Source: Buddleja alternifolia (lineage: Eukaryota > Streptophyta > Magnoliopsida > Lamiales > Scrophulariaceae). From it: a stretch of DNA of 64,000 nucleotides. The translations under genes were made by a program, and so were the position numbers. How positions within the stretch are numbered: position 1 is the stretch's first letter; each line of letters starts with the position of its first letter. Of the stretch, positions 1 to 11,734 are shown in pieces. Location: contig CM033401.1 in the NCBI GenBank assembly GCA_019426215.1, forward strand, positions 22,449,134-22,513,133, read 5' to 3'. The notes under the pieces are model-generated. The model saw only the letters and a list, made by a program, of their open reading frames with translations, did no database searches and was not told where the DNA came from.

Positions 1-480
1 GTATTTGGACTAAACTTGAAGATTTGTATATGACAAAATCCTTAGTAAATCGCCTGTATTTGAAATAAGCTTTGTATTCCTTTAAAATGAATGAAGATAA
101 GTCAATTGATGAACAATTGGATTTGTTTAGTAAACTGATCTTGGATCTTGAGAATATTGGTGTTAAAATTGAAGATGAAGATCAAGCTTTACTGTTGTTA
201 TTTGCTTTGCCTAAAAGCTATACTCATTTCAAAGAGACACTGTTGTATGGAAAGGAAACTTTGTCATTGGATAAGGTACAATCTGCCCTAAATTCTAGAG
301 AACTAAATAACCGAAATGAAGTTAGAAATCAAACTCAGGCTGAGGGTTTGAATGTTAAAGGAAGAACTGAAAAGAGAGAATTCAAGAGAAATCTAAGGCT
401 AGATGAAAGTCTAGGTCTAATCTTGAATGTTGGCATTGTCATAAAGAAGGACACACTAGGAGAATGTGTCCTGAGAGGTA
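1..480 (+). pseudogene. copia gag, C-terminal part with zinc knuckle (broken)
   Basis: The frame from about 72 reads as the UBN2-type gag domain of copia elements (LLLLFALPKSYTHFKETLLYG, then LDKVQSALNSREL). A complete CX2CX4HX4C zinc knuckle (CWHCHKEGHTRRMC) is encoded at about 424-460 but in a different frame from the upstream domain, so at least one frameshift lies near 400-420. Gag would form the particle and bind the element RNA. The N-terminus is outside the window. Confidence 0.85.
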
Positions 481-517
481 GAAGAACAAACCAGAAAATA
501 AGAAAGAACAAGTTGAT

Positions 518-1830
518 GTGGTGGTATCTAATGATGGATATAAATCTGCTGATGTCCTCTCTGTATCAGACATCAATTCTGATAAAGAGTGGATATTAGA
601 TCCTGGATGTTCATTTCATATGACACCTAACAAGGGTTGGTTTGAAGAATTCAAGTCTCAAGATGGTGGAAATGTTCTTCTGGGAAACAACAAATCCTGT
701 AAAGTTCAAGAGATTGGTTCTATAAGAATAAAGATGCAAAATGGAATTGAAAAGGTGCTGACTTAAGTAAGGTACATTCCTGAATTAAAGAGAAATTTGA
801 TATCTCTTGGAACGTTAGATGAGCAAGGATATCTAATTAAGGTGGAGACTGGTTCTTTGAAAGTTTTGAAGGGCTTTATGGTATTGATGAAGGGAATTAG
901 AAAGAATGTCATATATTCTCTTCTTGGTAGTACCATGATAGACATGGTTTCACATGCTCAACATTCTCAATCAGATAAAGCTAGTCTATGGAATAAGAGA
1001 TTGGGACATGTTACTGAAAAGGGACTGGTGGAGCTATCAAAACAAGGATTACTTGGAACTGATAAAATTCAAAGCCTAGAGTTCTGTGAAACTTGTGTAC
1101 TTGGAAAAGCTTGTAGAGTCAAGTTTGGCACTAGTATCAAACAGACCAAGGGAACACTTGACTATATTCATTCAGACCTTTCGGGTCCAACTAGGACTCC
1201 ATCACTCAGTGGAGGCAGGTACTTTATGTCTTTAGTTGATAATTTTTCATGGAAAGTATGGATTTATATTCTTAAGAAGAAAACTAAAGCCTTTGTAAAG
1301 TTTAGAGTGTGGAAAATTCTAGTTGAAAACTAAACTGGAAAAAAAGTAAAAAAGCTAAGAACTGATAATGGACTTGAGTTTTGTTCTAAAGAATTTGATG
1401 ATTTCTATATGAAACATGGAGTAGCTAGGCATAAAACTGTTGCAGCTACTCCACAACAAAATGGTTTGGCAGAAAGGTTCAATAGAACCTTACTGAAAAG
1501 GACCAGATGTATGTTCATTAGTGCATGCTTACCAAAGTCATTTTGGGCAGAAACATTGAACACTGTAGCATATTTGATTAACAGATGTCCTTCTACGTAC
1601 AACCTTGAATTTTAAAACTCCAGAAGAAATTTGGCCTGGACATCCAGCTAATTGCATAGGTTTAAAGGTGTTTGGCTGTAATGCTTATGCTCATATCAAG
1701 CAAGATAAATTGGAACCAAAGGCTTTAAGGTGTGTATTTTAGGGATATCCTCAAGGGGTGAAAGGTTATAGGTTATGGTGTCTAGAACCTCATATGAGGA
1801 AGTGTATAATCAGTAGGGATGTGGTGTTCA
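518..1830 (+). pseudogene. copia protease and integrase (broken)
   Basis: The protease motif is at about 590 (WILDPGCSFHMTP). The usual D-S/T-G triad reads D-P-G, so the catalytic loop is altered. The integrase zinc region (LWNKRLGH, then CETCVLGKA) and core follow: first Asp in HSDLSGP near 1167, second in RTDNGLEF near 1360, and Glu in NGLAERFNRT near 1465. Stops or frameshifts fall near 765, 1333 and 1612-1620, and a stop at about 1740. The end of the region (GVKGYRLWCLE, then SRDVVFNE) is the usual copia integrase tail. Confidence 0.88.
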
Positions 1831-2129
1831 ATGAGCAAGTCATGGGATATCATAAGTTAAATTGGGTGGATAAACTGAGAGAAGAAACTTCTGATTCTAA
1901 TAAAGTTCATATTGAGGTGGAGCCAGGAGATATAACTAGACAAGAGTTAGAAGGTGAAAATCTGCCTAAATTTGATCCTACTGAAATGGATGAGGATCAA
2001 CATCATGATCATAATATTGAATATGGACAGTTAACAAATTATAGCTTAACAAGAGATAGAGAGAAAAGATTTGTGAAAGCTCCTAGTAGGTATGGTTATG
2101 CAGATTTAATGGCATTTGCATTTGTTACT

Positions 2130-2903
2130 GCAGAAGAAACTGATTGTGAAGAGCCAAAGACATTTGATGAAGTTGTTAATGGTAAAGAAAAGGTTAAGTG
2201 GCTGCAGGAAATGAATGAAGAAATGAGGTCTCTGTATAAGAATAATACCTGGACATCGGTAGAGAAACCTAAGAATCAGAAACTTGTAAGCTGTAAATGC
2301 ATCTTTAAGAAGAAACAAGAGAATGATGGAATCAGATACAAGGCCAGACTAGTTGCAAGAGGTTTTATTCAAGTAGAAGGAGTTGATTATACTGAAATTT
2401 TTTCTCTAGTGATTAAACACAGATCGATAAGGTTAATGTTAGCTCTAGTGGCTCAATTTGATCTAGAGCTAGAGCAACGTGATGTGAAAATAGCTTTTCT
2501 CTATGGAGAGTTAGAAGAAAAGATTTTAATAAATCAGGCTGAAGGTTTTTAGATAAAAGGACAAGAATATAAGGTGTGTCTTTTGCAAAAATCCTTGTAT
2601 GGATTGAAGCGGTCTCCAAGACAATGGAACAAGAGGTTTGACCAGTTTATGTTAAAACTTGAATTTAGTAAAAGTGATTTTAACTCATGTGTCTATTTCA
2701 AAAGCTTGAAAGAAGGGCAAATGATATATCTTTTACTCTATGTGGATGATATATTAATTGCATATGAGTTTAAGCATGAAATTCTAATGGTAAAAGATGC
2801 TTCGAAGAATGAGTTTGAAATGAAGGATCTTGGAATGGAAAAGAAGATACTTGGAATGGAGATTACAAGAAATAGGTCCAGCAGTGTTCTATACTTAAGT
2901 TAG
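2130..2903 (+). pseudogene. copia reverse transcriptase (broken)
   Basis: The start of the domain reads W-L-Q-E-M-N-E-E-M-R-S-L with NNTW, followed by KARLVARGF and VDYTEIFSLV. The sequence continues through QRDVKIAFLYGELEEKI and a stop at about 2550, then LYGLKRSPRQWNKRF and the catalytic YVDD at about 2738-2750. Another stop is at about 2901 (LS stop KGYLEKVLSKFG). Expected role: copying element RNA into cDNA in cytoplasmic particles. Several nonsense changes make it inactive. Confidence 0.9.
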
Positions 2904-3709
2904 AAGGGATATCTGGAAAAGGTATTGAGCAAATTTGGCTTGAATAACTTAAAACCTGTATCAGCACATCTGTCAGCACAGTTCAAGTTAAAGGCTCTAA
3001 AGAATGATGAGGCAGACAAAGAGAAGGAATATATGGAGAAGATCCCTTATGCTAACATTGTGGGATCTCTCATGTATTTAATGGTATGCACAAGGCCTGA
3101 CTTATCTTATGCAATTAGTCTTGTGAGCAGGTTTATCTCAAATCCAAGTAGAGACCATTGGTATGATCTAAAGTTGATTTTGAGGTATGTTATAGGAACA
3201 ATTGATAAGGGGTTTGGATTTGAAGGGAAGAAGAAGAAGTGGAAAGAATAAGTTATGATTGCTGGATTTGTTGATTCTAATTATGTAGGATGTTATGATA
3301 CTAGAAAGTCCTTAATTGGTTTTGTATTCACTGCATTTGGTACTGCTATCAGCTGGAAAGAAAGTCAACAGCAGCAGCTGAATATATAGCATTGGCTGAA
3401 GCCATAAAAGAAGCATTGTGGTTGTATGGTATTGTTCAAGAGCTACAAATCAGACAAGAAGTTTTGAGTGTATTATGTGATAATCAATGGGCTATACAAT
3501 TGTCCAAGAATGGTATGTTTCATGAGAGGACAAAGCATATTGATATCATAATGCATTTTATAAGAGAAGTAGTAGGAGCTGGAAATGTAGTGGTAAAGAA
3601 GATCAAGACAGAAGACAATCCTACAGACATGTATACTAAACGAATTCCAAACAACACATTTGATTATTGTTTGGGATTGGAGTTGGAAATGTTTGAGTCT
3701 TTTAAGTAA
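2904..3709 (+). pseudogene. copia RNase H and C-terminus (broken)
   Basis: After the connection segment (PYANIVGSLMYLMVCTRPDLSYA) the RNase H region begins at about 3255 (FVDSNYVGCYDTRKS). A short deletion and frameshift lies near 3360-3385: the usual serine/alanine stretch before TEAEY is missing, and the frame resumes as AAEYIALAEAIKEALWL. The final domain reads VLCDNQWAIQLSKN, then ERTKHIDI and NPTDMYTK. A TAA stop ends it at about 3709. Confidence 0.88.
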
Positions 3710-3710
3710 G

Positions 3711-3775
3711 ACCGAGTCTCTTTAATGAGACTGAATCTCTTAATGAGATTGTTATATTGATTCTCTTGGTGAGGA
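3711..3775 (+). repeat. short degenerate direct repeats before the polypurine tract
   Basis: Three imperfect copies of a roughly 20-base unit of the type GAGACTGAATCTCTTAATGA lie between the pol stop and the LTR. Similar short repeats sit at this position in other Tork-type elements. No coding potential. Confidence 0.6.
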
Positions 3776-3810
3776 TGGAAAGTCAAGTGCTGGAGTTTTT
3801 TTTTTTTAAA

Positions 3811-3824
3811 CTAAGGTGGAGATT
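3811..3824 (+). promoter_or_regulatory. polypurine tract of the Tork-like element
   Basis: CTAAGGTGGAGATT is purine-rich and directly precedes the TGTGAAAG start of the LTR, as expected for the plus-strand priming site. Confidence 0.75.
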
Positions 3825-4256
3825 TGTGAAAGTGTTAGTTACATAAAAATAAGGTCACTTTTGGAAATGTGTTTCTGTAATTAGAAAATACAGTGTATGT
3901 GTGTGTGTGTAAGCTGACTAAGTAAAAGTTAGTTACAACTAACTTTTGGTTGTTGTATATGTACGCATATATATACAACACAAATAGCTTGGAGATTAAG
4001 CTACATATACAAAAATCAGAGAAAGAATACAAGAGAGAGAGAGATTGATACACGGTTAGATATATATCTAGAGGAGCTGTGAATCTTCATTGCAATTTGT
4101 ATTTTGAAAACTCTTGGTTAATAAAATTGATTGAGGAGTGCTTGACATTGGACGTAGATCATTCAAGATCGAACCACTTAAAGTTGTGTGTATTGATTTC
4201 ATTTTGGTCATATCAAATTGATCTTGTAATGTTTGCATTCAATTGAAAACTCAACA
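3825..4256 (+). repeat. 3' LTR of the Tork-like copia element
   Basis: Begins TGTGAAAGTG directly after the polypurine tract. The right end is taken at the CA in AACTCAACA near 4253-4256. A TATA-like stretch (CATATATATACAA) at about 3966-3978 and a CT/GA-rich segment at 4018-4048 are consistent with U3 and R. The partner LTR is outside the window, so the right boundary is approximate. Confidence 0.75.
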
Positions 4257-4538
4257 ACTTAATTTGCAGCTATTTAGTAATAAAACCTTTTAAAAAGGGT
4301 AGAGGTGGGATCAATTAAAGACTGATTTAATTTTCCATCAACCAAATGCACCTCCCTCCCCCAGAAAAAAGGCAAAATAAAACAAACTTATCTGATAAAA
4401 ATAAAACAATGAAGAAAGGGGGAGACCCCGACAAGTTGGGGCACTTACATGTAATAAGTTATAGGAAAATTAAGATTGGAATCAAGAAACATTATCACAT
4501 GATTTTCAGAAGAGTGGACATCTGATTTGAATGAATGC

Positions 4539-5055
4539 TGATGCACGTGGGATTTACACCAATATATTAATGATTAATTGCGAGAAATTGAGTATAAAGC
4601 TAAAAAATAATAGAGAGTAAATGCATAAAAGTGTAAGAGTTGTTTAGTAATCATCAACAATGGATATTTATACAAGCTAGATGGCTTCTATACAAATATG
4701 GTAAGTAGAATCCGGTTGATTTCCTTCCTGCTCTATTTATGGTAGCCAAGGCTATTTTTGGATTGGGTGTCCAGAAATCATCCTAAAACTCGTCTGGTCA
4801 GATCCATATTTAGCTATGCCGAATCTTCCTGCTTTGGTAAGTGTTTGACCAATCCTCCTTAGTTGATACTTAATAGGATACTTGACTGGATGTTGTCTCT
4901 TTGATTGATATCCTTCCTTTTAGGGCTCCACTCTTGTTAATTGGATGAGGCCAAAATGAGTATATGGACCGATTTATAATAATAATTTAAGCAAAAATAT
5001 ATAATATTCTTTGGGCTTATCAGCTTGGCCTAATGGATGATATCTACCCACATCA
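4539..5055 (-). repeat. 3' LTR of the Tat-type element
   Basis: The segment starts TGATGCACGTGGG and ends CCCACATCA, giving inverted ends of the TGATGTGGG type. It lies next to a polypurine tract on the internal side. The five bases outside the LTR are AATGC, but the other end of the element is lost, so no duplication can be tested. Confidence 0.8.
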
Positions 5056-5076
5056 ATAGTCTCCCCAACTCTAAAG
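5056..5076 (-). promoter_or_regulatory. polypurine tract of the Tat-type element
   Basis: The minus strand reads AGAGTTGGGGAGACTAT directly before the LTR start TGATGTGGG. This GGGGAGACTAT/TGATG junction is typical of Tat-like elements. Confidence 0.75.
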
Positions 5077-5479
5077 TTGGACTTGTCAAACTGAGAGTTG
5101 TGAAGAATCGATTATGGAAGCCAAGCTGACAGTTAAAATTCCTCCTAATTAGTATGTTAAAAAATTATTTCGTAATAGCTTGTAAAAAGCCTCTATAGGT
5201 TTCTAGAAGAATGCTTTGAAAAAACCCTAGTCAAGACGTCATTTGATGGTCTGGAGACGTTTGGGCTTCCCCAAGATAATAACGTTGCAGCCCTTCTTCC
5301 TAGATTCTCACGCCACCATCATGGAAGTTACCTCCCTGCCTCCATAACTGCTCCTAGATATCTGCGGATGTGTGCCACGTGTACGGTCCCTGAGTGACCC
5401 TACCAAAAGGAAACTTTATCTTTTTCTTCCTTAACTGCTATTTTCCAATTTTGAAAATCCCTTCTTTCCATTTATAGTC

Positions 5480-8183
5480 AATTTTTGTTGCCTTGTTTTT
5501 TCCTCCTCTTCTCCTTAAAATCATCCGTCCAACTTCCTCTTTTTCTCCATCTTCAATTAACTGGGCAGTTATCAGTCTGAGATCCACGTCTTCTGCCTTC
5601 ATCCCTAGGTACTTATCTCTTCCCCTTTTTACTTTGTGTGTTTATTTGTATTTTGTGTTCTTTGTAGAAAATTCTGTCACCATTCCCCTATTTTTATCTT
5701 GTAAATTTTAAGAAAACGTCACATGTTTCCAACCCTACGTTGATCTCCTCTGATGATAACGTTCAAATACTCCCTCCTGAAACTGTGGGTAATCCTCCTC
5801 CTCTTGTCGGAAATCCTTTAAATGCTTCGGTGGCGGCCCACCTGTGAATGTTGCTAATCCGCCATCGCCCCCTCTTTTTGCCGAAGAGTCTTATAGTGCT
5901 CATCAACCCAGAGGAACTATAGATTTAGACTCCTCTTCTTCTACCCCTTCGAATAGTCCCCATATTTTTAGTTTTTCTTCCCTTTTATCCCAACCAATTT
6001 TAGAAAGACATCTTCCTGCAGTTTCTCCAAAAATCCCTCCTGAAATTCCTTTGGAAAATCTCAATCAGCTTGACCCAGGTGAATTGGATGAACTGACCGA
6101 AGAGACTTTGAGTGCCTAGGAGAAAGTATTGCTTGTTGTTCCGGGTGCTCAATTTTGGATGGTGTACAGGTCACGTTTTACCCATCACCAAGAAAATGTA
6201 TAAGATCCACTTACGGCATTCCTCCTTCCTATCGTATTCAACTTTCCAGTGCCACCGATAGGGCTCACCTTCCTCTCCCTAGTTTTCTTGCTTTTTACCT
6301 TGTCCATCTCCGAGCCGGGTTACGTTTCCCGATTGAACTCTTATATATCACCATAGCGAAGAGATACAAAATTCCTTCAAACTAGCTTTTCCCAAAGTCC
6401 ATACGAGCCATAGCTACTTTAAATGTGTTATTGCGTAATCTAGGCCATCGTCCTACTGCCAAGCTTTTCTATTTTACCCCTAGGAAAGATGTTTATTTTT
6501 TCTCTTTTTATCCTTCTTCTGAAAAAGACAGGAAGAAGAATTTCTTCTTCATTGCTCCTCCTGAAGGGACCTATTGGGATTTTCCTCATGAGCATTAGAT
6601 AAGTTAGGAATTCCTAACGTGTATCCTCTTTCTAGCCGACTCCCTTTAAATCAGAGATTGCTGAATTATTTGAATTGGGATGAGTATGATGTGGGGAAAC
6701 TAGCTGACCCACGCTTGTTATATCATTTTACCTTGAGTCCTATTAAAGTAGACATGAAGGGTGAAACATTTGGTAGTCTTGTTAATTGAGTGTTTATGTT
6801 TCTATTGATCCTTTTTTTCTTAAGCTTCTATCTGATTATTGTTTTGGATTCCTTTCTATTTTTTCCAGCTGAGGCTGCTAGACTTGCTGAAGAAAAATGC
6901 CATAGGCAGAGGGCTCCAGGAGCTGCTCTGCCAGTCTTGCCTGCCCCTCCAGTCGTCAACCTTCCTGTCACTCTTCCAGGATCTCCACTTCCTGCAGGGC
7001 AAGCGGATGCTATTTCCCCACAAGCTTCTGCTCATGGTACTTCTACTCGCGGTTCCCCTTCTCAGCTAGGTAGGGGCCCAGCTAAGGCGAAAGAGATTGT
7101 GGCAGGTCAGAGAGTTGCTGATAGTTCCTCTGATAGTACTCCACCTCCAAAACCTGGTAACACTGGTGTCCAATTCAAAGAGGTCATGCCCTCCTTGACT
7201 TTTAACACCTCTGAATCTCTTGCCCTTCATACTCGTTCTCGAGCTCAAGACCTTCCTCAGACTTCCATTTTGAAAAGCAATGATTTAGTGGTAATGCGCA
7301 GTTTTTTGAAGAATATGGCCAACTTCTTGGACCGTCAGTTGCTGAAATCTCTCCAGACCCAAGAGACCATTAATTGGTTAATAGAGATGTCTCCCAAGGT
7401 ACACAACATGTGTTTTTTTATTCCAGTTTCACATTTTTGTATTGTACTAGTGTTTTCCTTGTTTTATCCTTTTTTGCATGCAGTTCTTCTTTCTCACAGG
7501 CCAAGCTTTGACAGATATTAGCCAATCGACTGAAGTGGACGACCTAAAAATAGACCTGGCTAACGAAAAAAGCAAGTACGAGCATATGCCTTCTTGGAAC
7601 AATCGTGGCAGAAAGAGAAGAAAAAAGCTCTCTTGGATATCCAAGAGCAAGAATCCCGTGTTGCGGCATTATCAAGTAGAGTGAGGGTCTTAGAGGACCA
7701 GCTGAAGAACGCCCTAGAGCACTAAGAAATGGAACTTTAAAATGCCCTTGCTAAGGGTCGCCAGATAGGCATTGAGGATTTTCCCCATTCTACTGAGGGG
7801 CAAGATTTTTTGGAGATGTACAAGGTAAATTTCCTGGCCTCCATCGAGTTTCAGAAATTGGTGGATGACAAAACTTTGGAGTATTTTGAGAAAGGCTTCG
7901 AGGGGTGAAAAAATCAATTTGCTACTGCTAGTTACTCTCCTGCTGGAAGTGATGTCTCTTTCCTTGACGTTGATACCGCGATAGATGTTGCTCTACTGAA
8001 GCCCCCTACTCCAGCAAGTAAAAATGTTCCAAATGAAGTTCCTCATCTTGCTGCTTTAGAGGTTAATCCATTTCCAGACCAAGCTGTTGACCAAACCGCT
8101 GACCAGCCTGATATAATTCCGCTGGTGCGACAGAGAATATTGCTGAGAATGCTCCAGCTAATGCGGAGCAGTTTTTATTTTGA
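5480..8183 (+). pseudogene. antisense accessory gene (PF04195-type) of the Tat element, with probable introns
   Basis: The plus-strand reading runs against the element's pol. The N-terminal part is serine/proline-rich (from about 5844). The conserved domain (about 6155-6600) reads YGIPPSYRIQLS, then LPLPSFLAFYLVHLRAGLRF, and FFFIAPPEGTYWDFP, resembling the Transposase_28 / 'putative gypsy type transposon' family. A proline/alanine-rich linker (6869-7250) and a coiled-coil-like C-terminus follow (LTDISQSTEVDDLKIDLANE; VDDKTLEYFEKGFEG; FLDVDTAIDVALL), stopping at 8183. Coding sequence is interrupted by GT...AG segments that look like introns: about 5606 onward, about 6790-6868 (ending TTTTTCCAG) and 7399-7499 (CCCAAG/GTACAC to CTCACAG). 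Stops within exons (near 6117, 6384 and 6598) suggest decay. Function unknown. Confidence 0.7.
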
Positions 8184-9247
8184 AAAAATTATGTTTTTTG
8201 GTTAGGCTATGCTACAGCCTTAAAACAATATTTCCTTTTTGTTGGTTTTTGTTTTGATGCCCTTTGAGGCACACGATGTTTTTGAGATGTTTATGTTTAA
8301 ACTAGTATGAATGATCTAAGCTTATTTATCTTATCTATTATGCTCATCGAAAATTATATATATGTTTTGATGCTAACTGAGACGGATGTTTATGAACATA
8401 TGATGGGAGAAAAAAAATTTAGCATCAAATTGAGCATATAATTCTGATAGATTTCAGCTTGCTGAGCAGCAAGAGAACTTGGAACACACTTGGGCATGTT
8501 GAAACAGTATGCATATACTTGCATGTAGAACAAAAGGAATATGGCAAGATTTTGCACATGTAAAGAAATATCAACCTTTTAACTCCCATGGATTCGTCAC
8601 TCCGTACCACAATTTCTTTCCCGGGCTCGCACCTGGCCAGTATGCTACCAAGGGTTTTTCTGCCTTATTTCGGTCTTTTTCTCCGAATTTTTGCACCTTT
8701 ATACTACCGTGGAGTACGAGTGGACTTGTATATCTCACCCCATTCTGGGGATCAACCAAGAGGATGTCCCCCAACCTTATTTCTTCTGACCCTCCTTATT
8801 TCTTCTAATTTGAGAGATAGACTTTGGAAGTCTTAGACTGAGAAGTCTCCAACTTTATTTCTTCTTGTCCATCCTTATTTCCTTTTCTGGAGTGGGGCCG
8901 GATAGATCCGCAGCCGACTTTTCCCAGACTGACGGATCCAGGTTACCCCTCCAATTTTCCTAACCACCGTCTACTTCATACCACCAACACCCCCTTATCC
9001 TCGATGTGTGTGAAAAGTGAAAATAATTGTACAATCACTAAGATGCTTTGTATGAGATGTATATTCTACTTAAACAAATTAATACTACTTGCAGAAGATA
9101 AATGAAAGATATGATAAAAAAAAAGCCATTGTAATATTACTTAGCTTGTGTTGCATATTCTTGCTTTGCAATATTGACTCACAATCTTCCTGACCACACT
9201 CCTGACTAGGAATACACAATGAATTTAGAAATATCTGACTGTGCTTC
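8184..9247. other. non-coding spacer between accessory gene and pol
   Basis: No convincing ORF in either direction. It holds four imperfect repeats of a CCTTATTTCTTCT-type unit at about 8775-8885 and a CCGGATAGATCCG-like inverted segment near 8897. In Tat elements this spacer separates two convergent genes, so it could hold both polyadenylation regions. This is inference. Confidence 0.5.
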
Positions 9248-10430
9248 CTAGACGTAAAATCTCTTCAGATTTTGCACTTTCCAAGGACGAGGGAGTTGTT
9301 TTCCCTCTCCATTCTGTAGCTCGTAGGCTCCCCTCTTCAGCACCTTGGTTACCTTGTATGGACCATCCTAGTTAGGTCCTAACTTCTTTATTGAATGCGT
9401 GGCCTCCATCCTTTTTAGGACGAGGTCTCCTACATGGAAATTCCTTTCGCGAATTTTGTTAGCTTGGGATTTTTGGATGAGTTGTTTGTATAATTTTATG
9501 TGTAGGTATGACTTGCTTCTCCTTTCCTTGATCATATCTAACTCTTCTTGCATTCTTGCCTCATTTTGTTCCGCATTGAAGTGTTCAATCTGAAGGGTAG
9601 GCACCTTAATTTTAGGTGGTATTACAGCTTCTGTGCCGTAAACCAATTGGAATGGACTTTCTGCCATGGTGTTTTTTGGCGTAGTTCTGTAGGACCATAG
9701 TACAGAGGATAACTCATCTACCCAATTTCCTCATGCTCCTTCCAGTCTGGTTTTCAATCCTTGTACTAAAATCCTATTTGTAACTTCCACTTGTCCATTA
9801 GTTTGTGGATGTGCTACCGAGCTGAATCTCTGCTGGATTCCTAGCCCTTCGCACCAATTTTTTAGTTTGACTCCACTTAATTGTCTCCCATTATCATCTA
9901 TGATCTTCCTTGGGATGCCGAATCGACAAGCAACATTATTCTATAAGAATCGCATTACTTCTCCTTCTGTAATTCGAGCTAAAGCTTCCGCCTCTACCCA
10001 CTTGCTAAAATAATCCACCACGACCAGTAGGAAATTTTTCTGGGCCTTGGCTATGGGGAATGGCCCTACTATGTCCATACCCCCATCGAGCAAAGGGACA
10101 AGGGACACTCAGGGAGTGTAAATATTCAGCTGGTCTATGTATAAGATTAGCGTATTTATGACATTGTTCGCACTTTCGCACTAACTCCGCAGCAGCTCCT
10201 TTAATGCTTAGCGAAAAGTATCCTACCCATAAAGCCTTTCCTGCCACAGATGCTCCTCCTATATGACTGCCACAACATCCTTCGTGAATTTCTCTTAAAA
10301 TGTATTCTCCTTCCTCAATGGATATGCATTTAAGATAAGGCTGGACGTAGCCCCCCTTATACAACACGCCATCTATCATGACAAAGTTTTCCGCCCTGAT
10401 AGGCATCCTCCACTTATTATACTTGTCCTC
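9248..10430 (-). pseudogene. Ty3/gypsy integrase, C-terminal half of pol
   Basis: The zinc-binding region at about 10150-10300 shows the HHCC pattern (HEGCCGSHIGG then CEQCHKYANLIHRP). The core shows all three acidic sites: Asp in VDYFSKWVEAE near 10005, Asp in IIDDNGRQLS near 9895, and Glu in HPQTNGQVEVTNR near 9800. The C-terminus (ESPFQLVYGTEAVIP, then VGDLVLKRME and a PRPWKVQNLKRFYV end) stops at 9248-9250. Stops interrupt it near 9369, 9735, 9943 and elsewhere, so it is inactive. Confidence 0.9.
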
Positions 10431-10556
10431 CTATAGCACTCCTTTAGTAAGGTACTGTATGATATCTTTCTTCCAATCCGAGATTTTTTTCAATGCTCAT
10501 GACATCCTTCTCCATGCTTGGCCTAGCTACGGCTTGAATTCTGATATGTCTGGTTT

Positions 10557-11075
10557 TTAGTATGTGACTACACTTCCTAACTTGGACAGGTAGTCAACCT
10601 TGGTATTTTCGCTCCTTGGAATTTGATGCATCTCCAGCTTGGTGAAGTTTTTCCTTCGTATTTCAATGATCCTTAGATATTTTTCCTTTCTCTCCTCATT
10701 GGCCTCATAGGTACCCTCTATCTGCTTGGTTACCAATTGGGAATCTGAATATACAATCAAATTTTTAGCTCCTCCCATCAGCTCCATTTATAGCCCGATA
10801 ATCAGGACTTCATACTCTGCTTCATTGTTACTTGCTTTGAATTCAAATTTCATTGTGTATTACAGCGGATCTCCTTCTGGATTTGTTAGTACAATTCCAG
10901 CTCCACTTCCACCAACGGTTGCTGATCCGTCTACATGAAGTAGCTAGATTTTTTCCTTATCCTCTTCTACTGGTTCAGATTGCGTCATTCTGTAACGAAA
11001 TCTGCTAAAGCTTGTGCTTTGATCACCGTTCGGGCTGCGTATTCTATCTTGAATTCTCCTCGATGAGAAGCTCGC
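10557..11075 (-). pseudogene. Ty3/gypsy RNase H (broken, truncated at its N-terminus)
   Basis: The minus strand reads RTVIKAQALADFVTE (about 10985-11030), then a stop and LHVDGSATVGGSGAGIVLTN, then SNNEAEYEVLI, then VYSDSQLVTKQIEGTYEANE and HQIPRSENTKVDYLSKLG. These are the RNase H signatures of Tat-type elements. Stops occur after VTE (10983), near 10945 and near 10787. Recognisable homology begins at about 11075 (HRGEFKIEYAA), where the reverse transcriptase should be but is not. Confidence 0.87.
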
Positions 11076-11378
11076 TTGCTCCTCATCATCACCTCGAAGT
11101 CTCGATTCAGCAACGAGTCGCTCTCTTTCTTTTTTGGGGACTGCTGCACCACCACATCGCTTGGGGTTGAGCAGTTCTCTAATCATTTTCTTTCCATAGA
11201 ACTTTCGCGCTGGGACTTTGGTTCCCACGGAGTTAATGAATCCACTAGCGCTTAAAATAAAACTTAAAAGAATCCGATATGGCTTGGGATTAATCGACTG
11301 CTGAATCGCTGCCTTGAAGCGATTAAAAACGTAAAGACCCCAGTTGACCTTCAACTTGGTAAAAATGGCTATCATCAT
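11076..11378. other. unassigned segment between gypsy truncation and possible LTR
   Basis: An open minus-strand frame (ending about 10944, starting 11378) crosses this stretch, but its sequence is not recognised and it runs out of frame into the RNase H relic. It is likely unrelated DNA joined at the truncation point. Confidence 0.35.
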
Positions 11379-11686
11379 TGTAACACCCTATATCTTCAAC
11401 ACTGGTAAGAATTATATTCCCTTGCTAATTTATAATTTATTTATTTTTGAGATTTTTTGTAACATATTCTATATTAAAATTGGTACGTGACTATGTGATT
11501 TTGTTACGTGGTTGCATAGCTAATTGTTACTCTAGATATGTGTAAATAGACTTTTATTATAGAAAATATTGTGTGTGAGAGATTTAAAGCATGCATCTTA
11601 TGTGTACATCTTACAAAGAACAAAAAGAAGGAGGGAAAGGTGCAAATAAAAGGAAGATTGGAAATTGCACTCGAGCCCCATTGAGA

Positions 11687-11734
<48 letters not shown>

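Larger units (their letters stand above)
1..4256 (+). mobile_element. Ty1/copia retrotransposon, Tork-like, 5' end outside window
   Basis: The order gag, protease, integrase, reverse transcriptase, RNase H, purine-rich tract and LTR is the Ty1/copia order. Motifs such as the HMTPN stretch after the protease active site, RTDNGLEF in integrase and LLLYVDDILIA in reverse transcriptase fit the Tork lineage. The coding region is broken by several frameshifts and stops, so the copy is dead. The 5' LTR, primer binding site and start of gag lie to the left of the window, so a target duplication cannot be checked. Confidence 0.93.
4539..11075 (-). mobile_element. Ty3/gypsy retrotransposon, Tat-type, 5' truncated, with antisense accessory gene
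   Basis: Read on the minus strand, RNase H and integrase are followed by a non-coding spacer, an accessory gene on the opposite strand, a polypurine tract and the 3' LTR. Extra ORFs between pol and the 3' LTR, in sense or antisense, are known from the Tat lineage (for example Grande). Homology stops abruptly at about 11075 inside the RT to RNase H connection; reverse transcriptase, protease, gag and the 5' LTR are missing. Confidence 0.85.
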
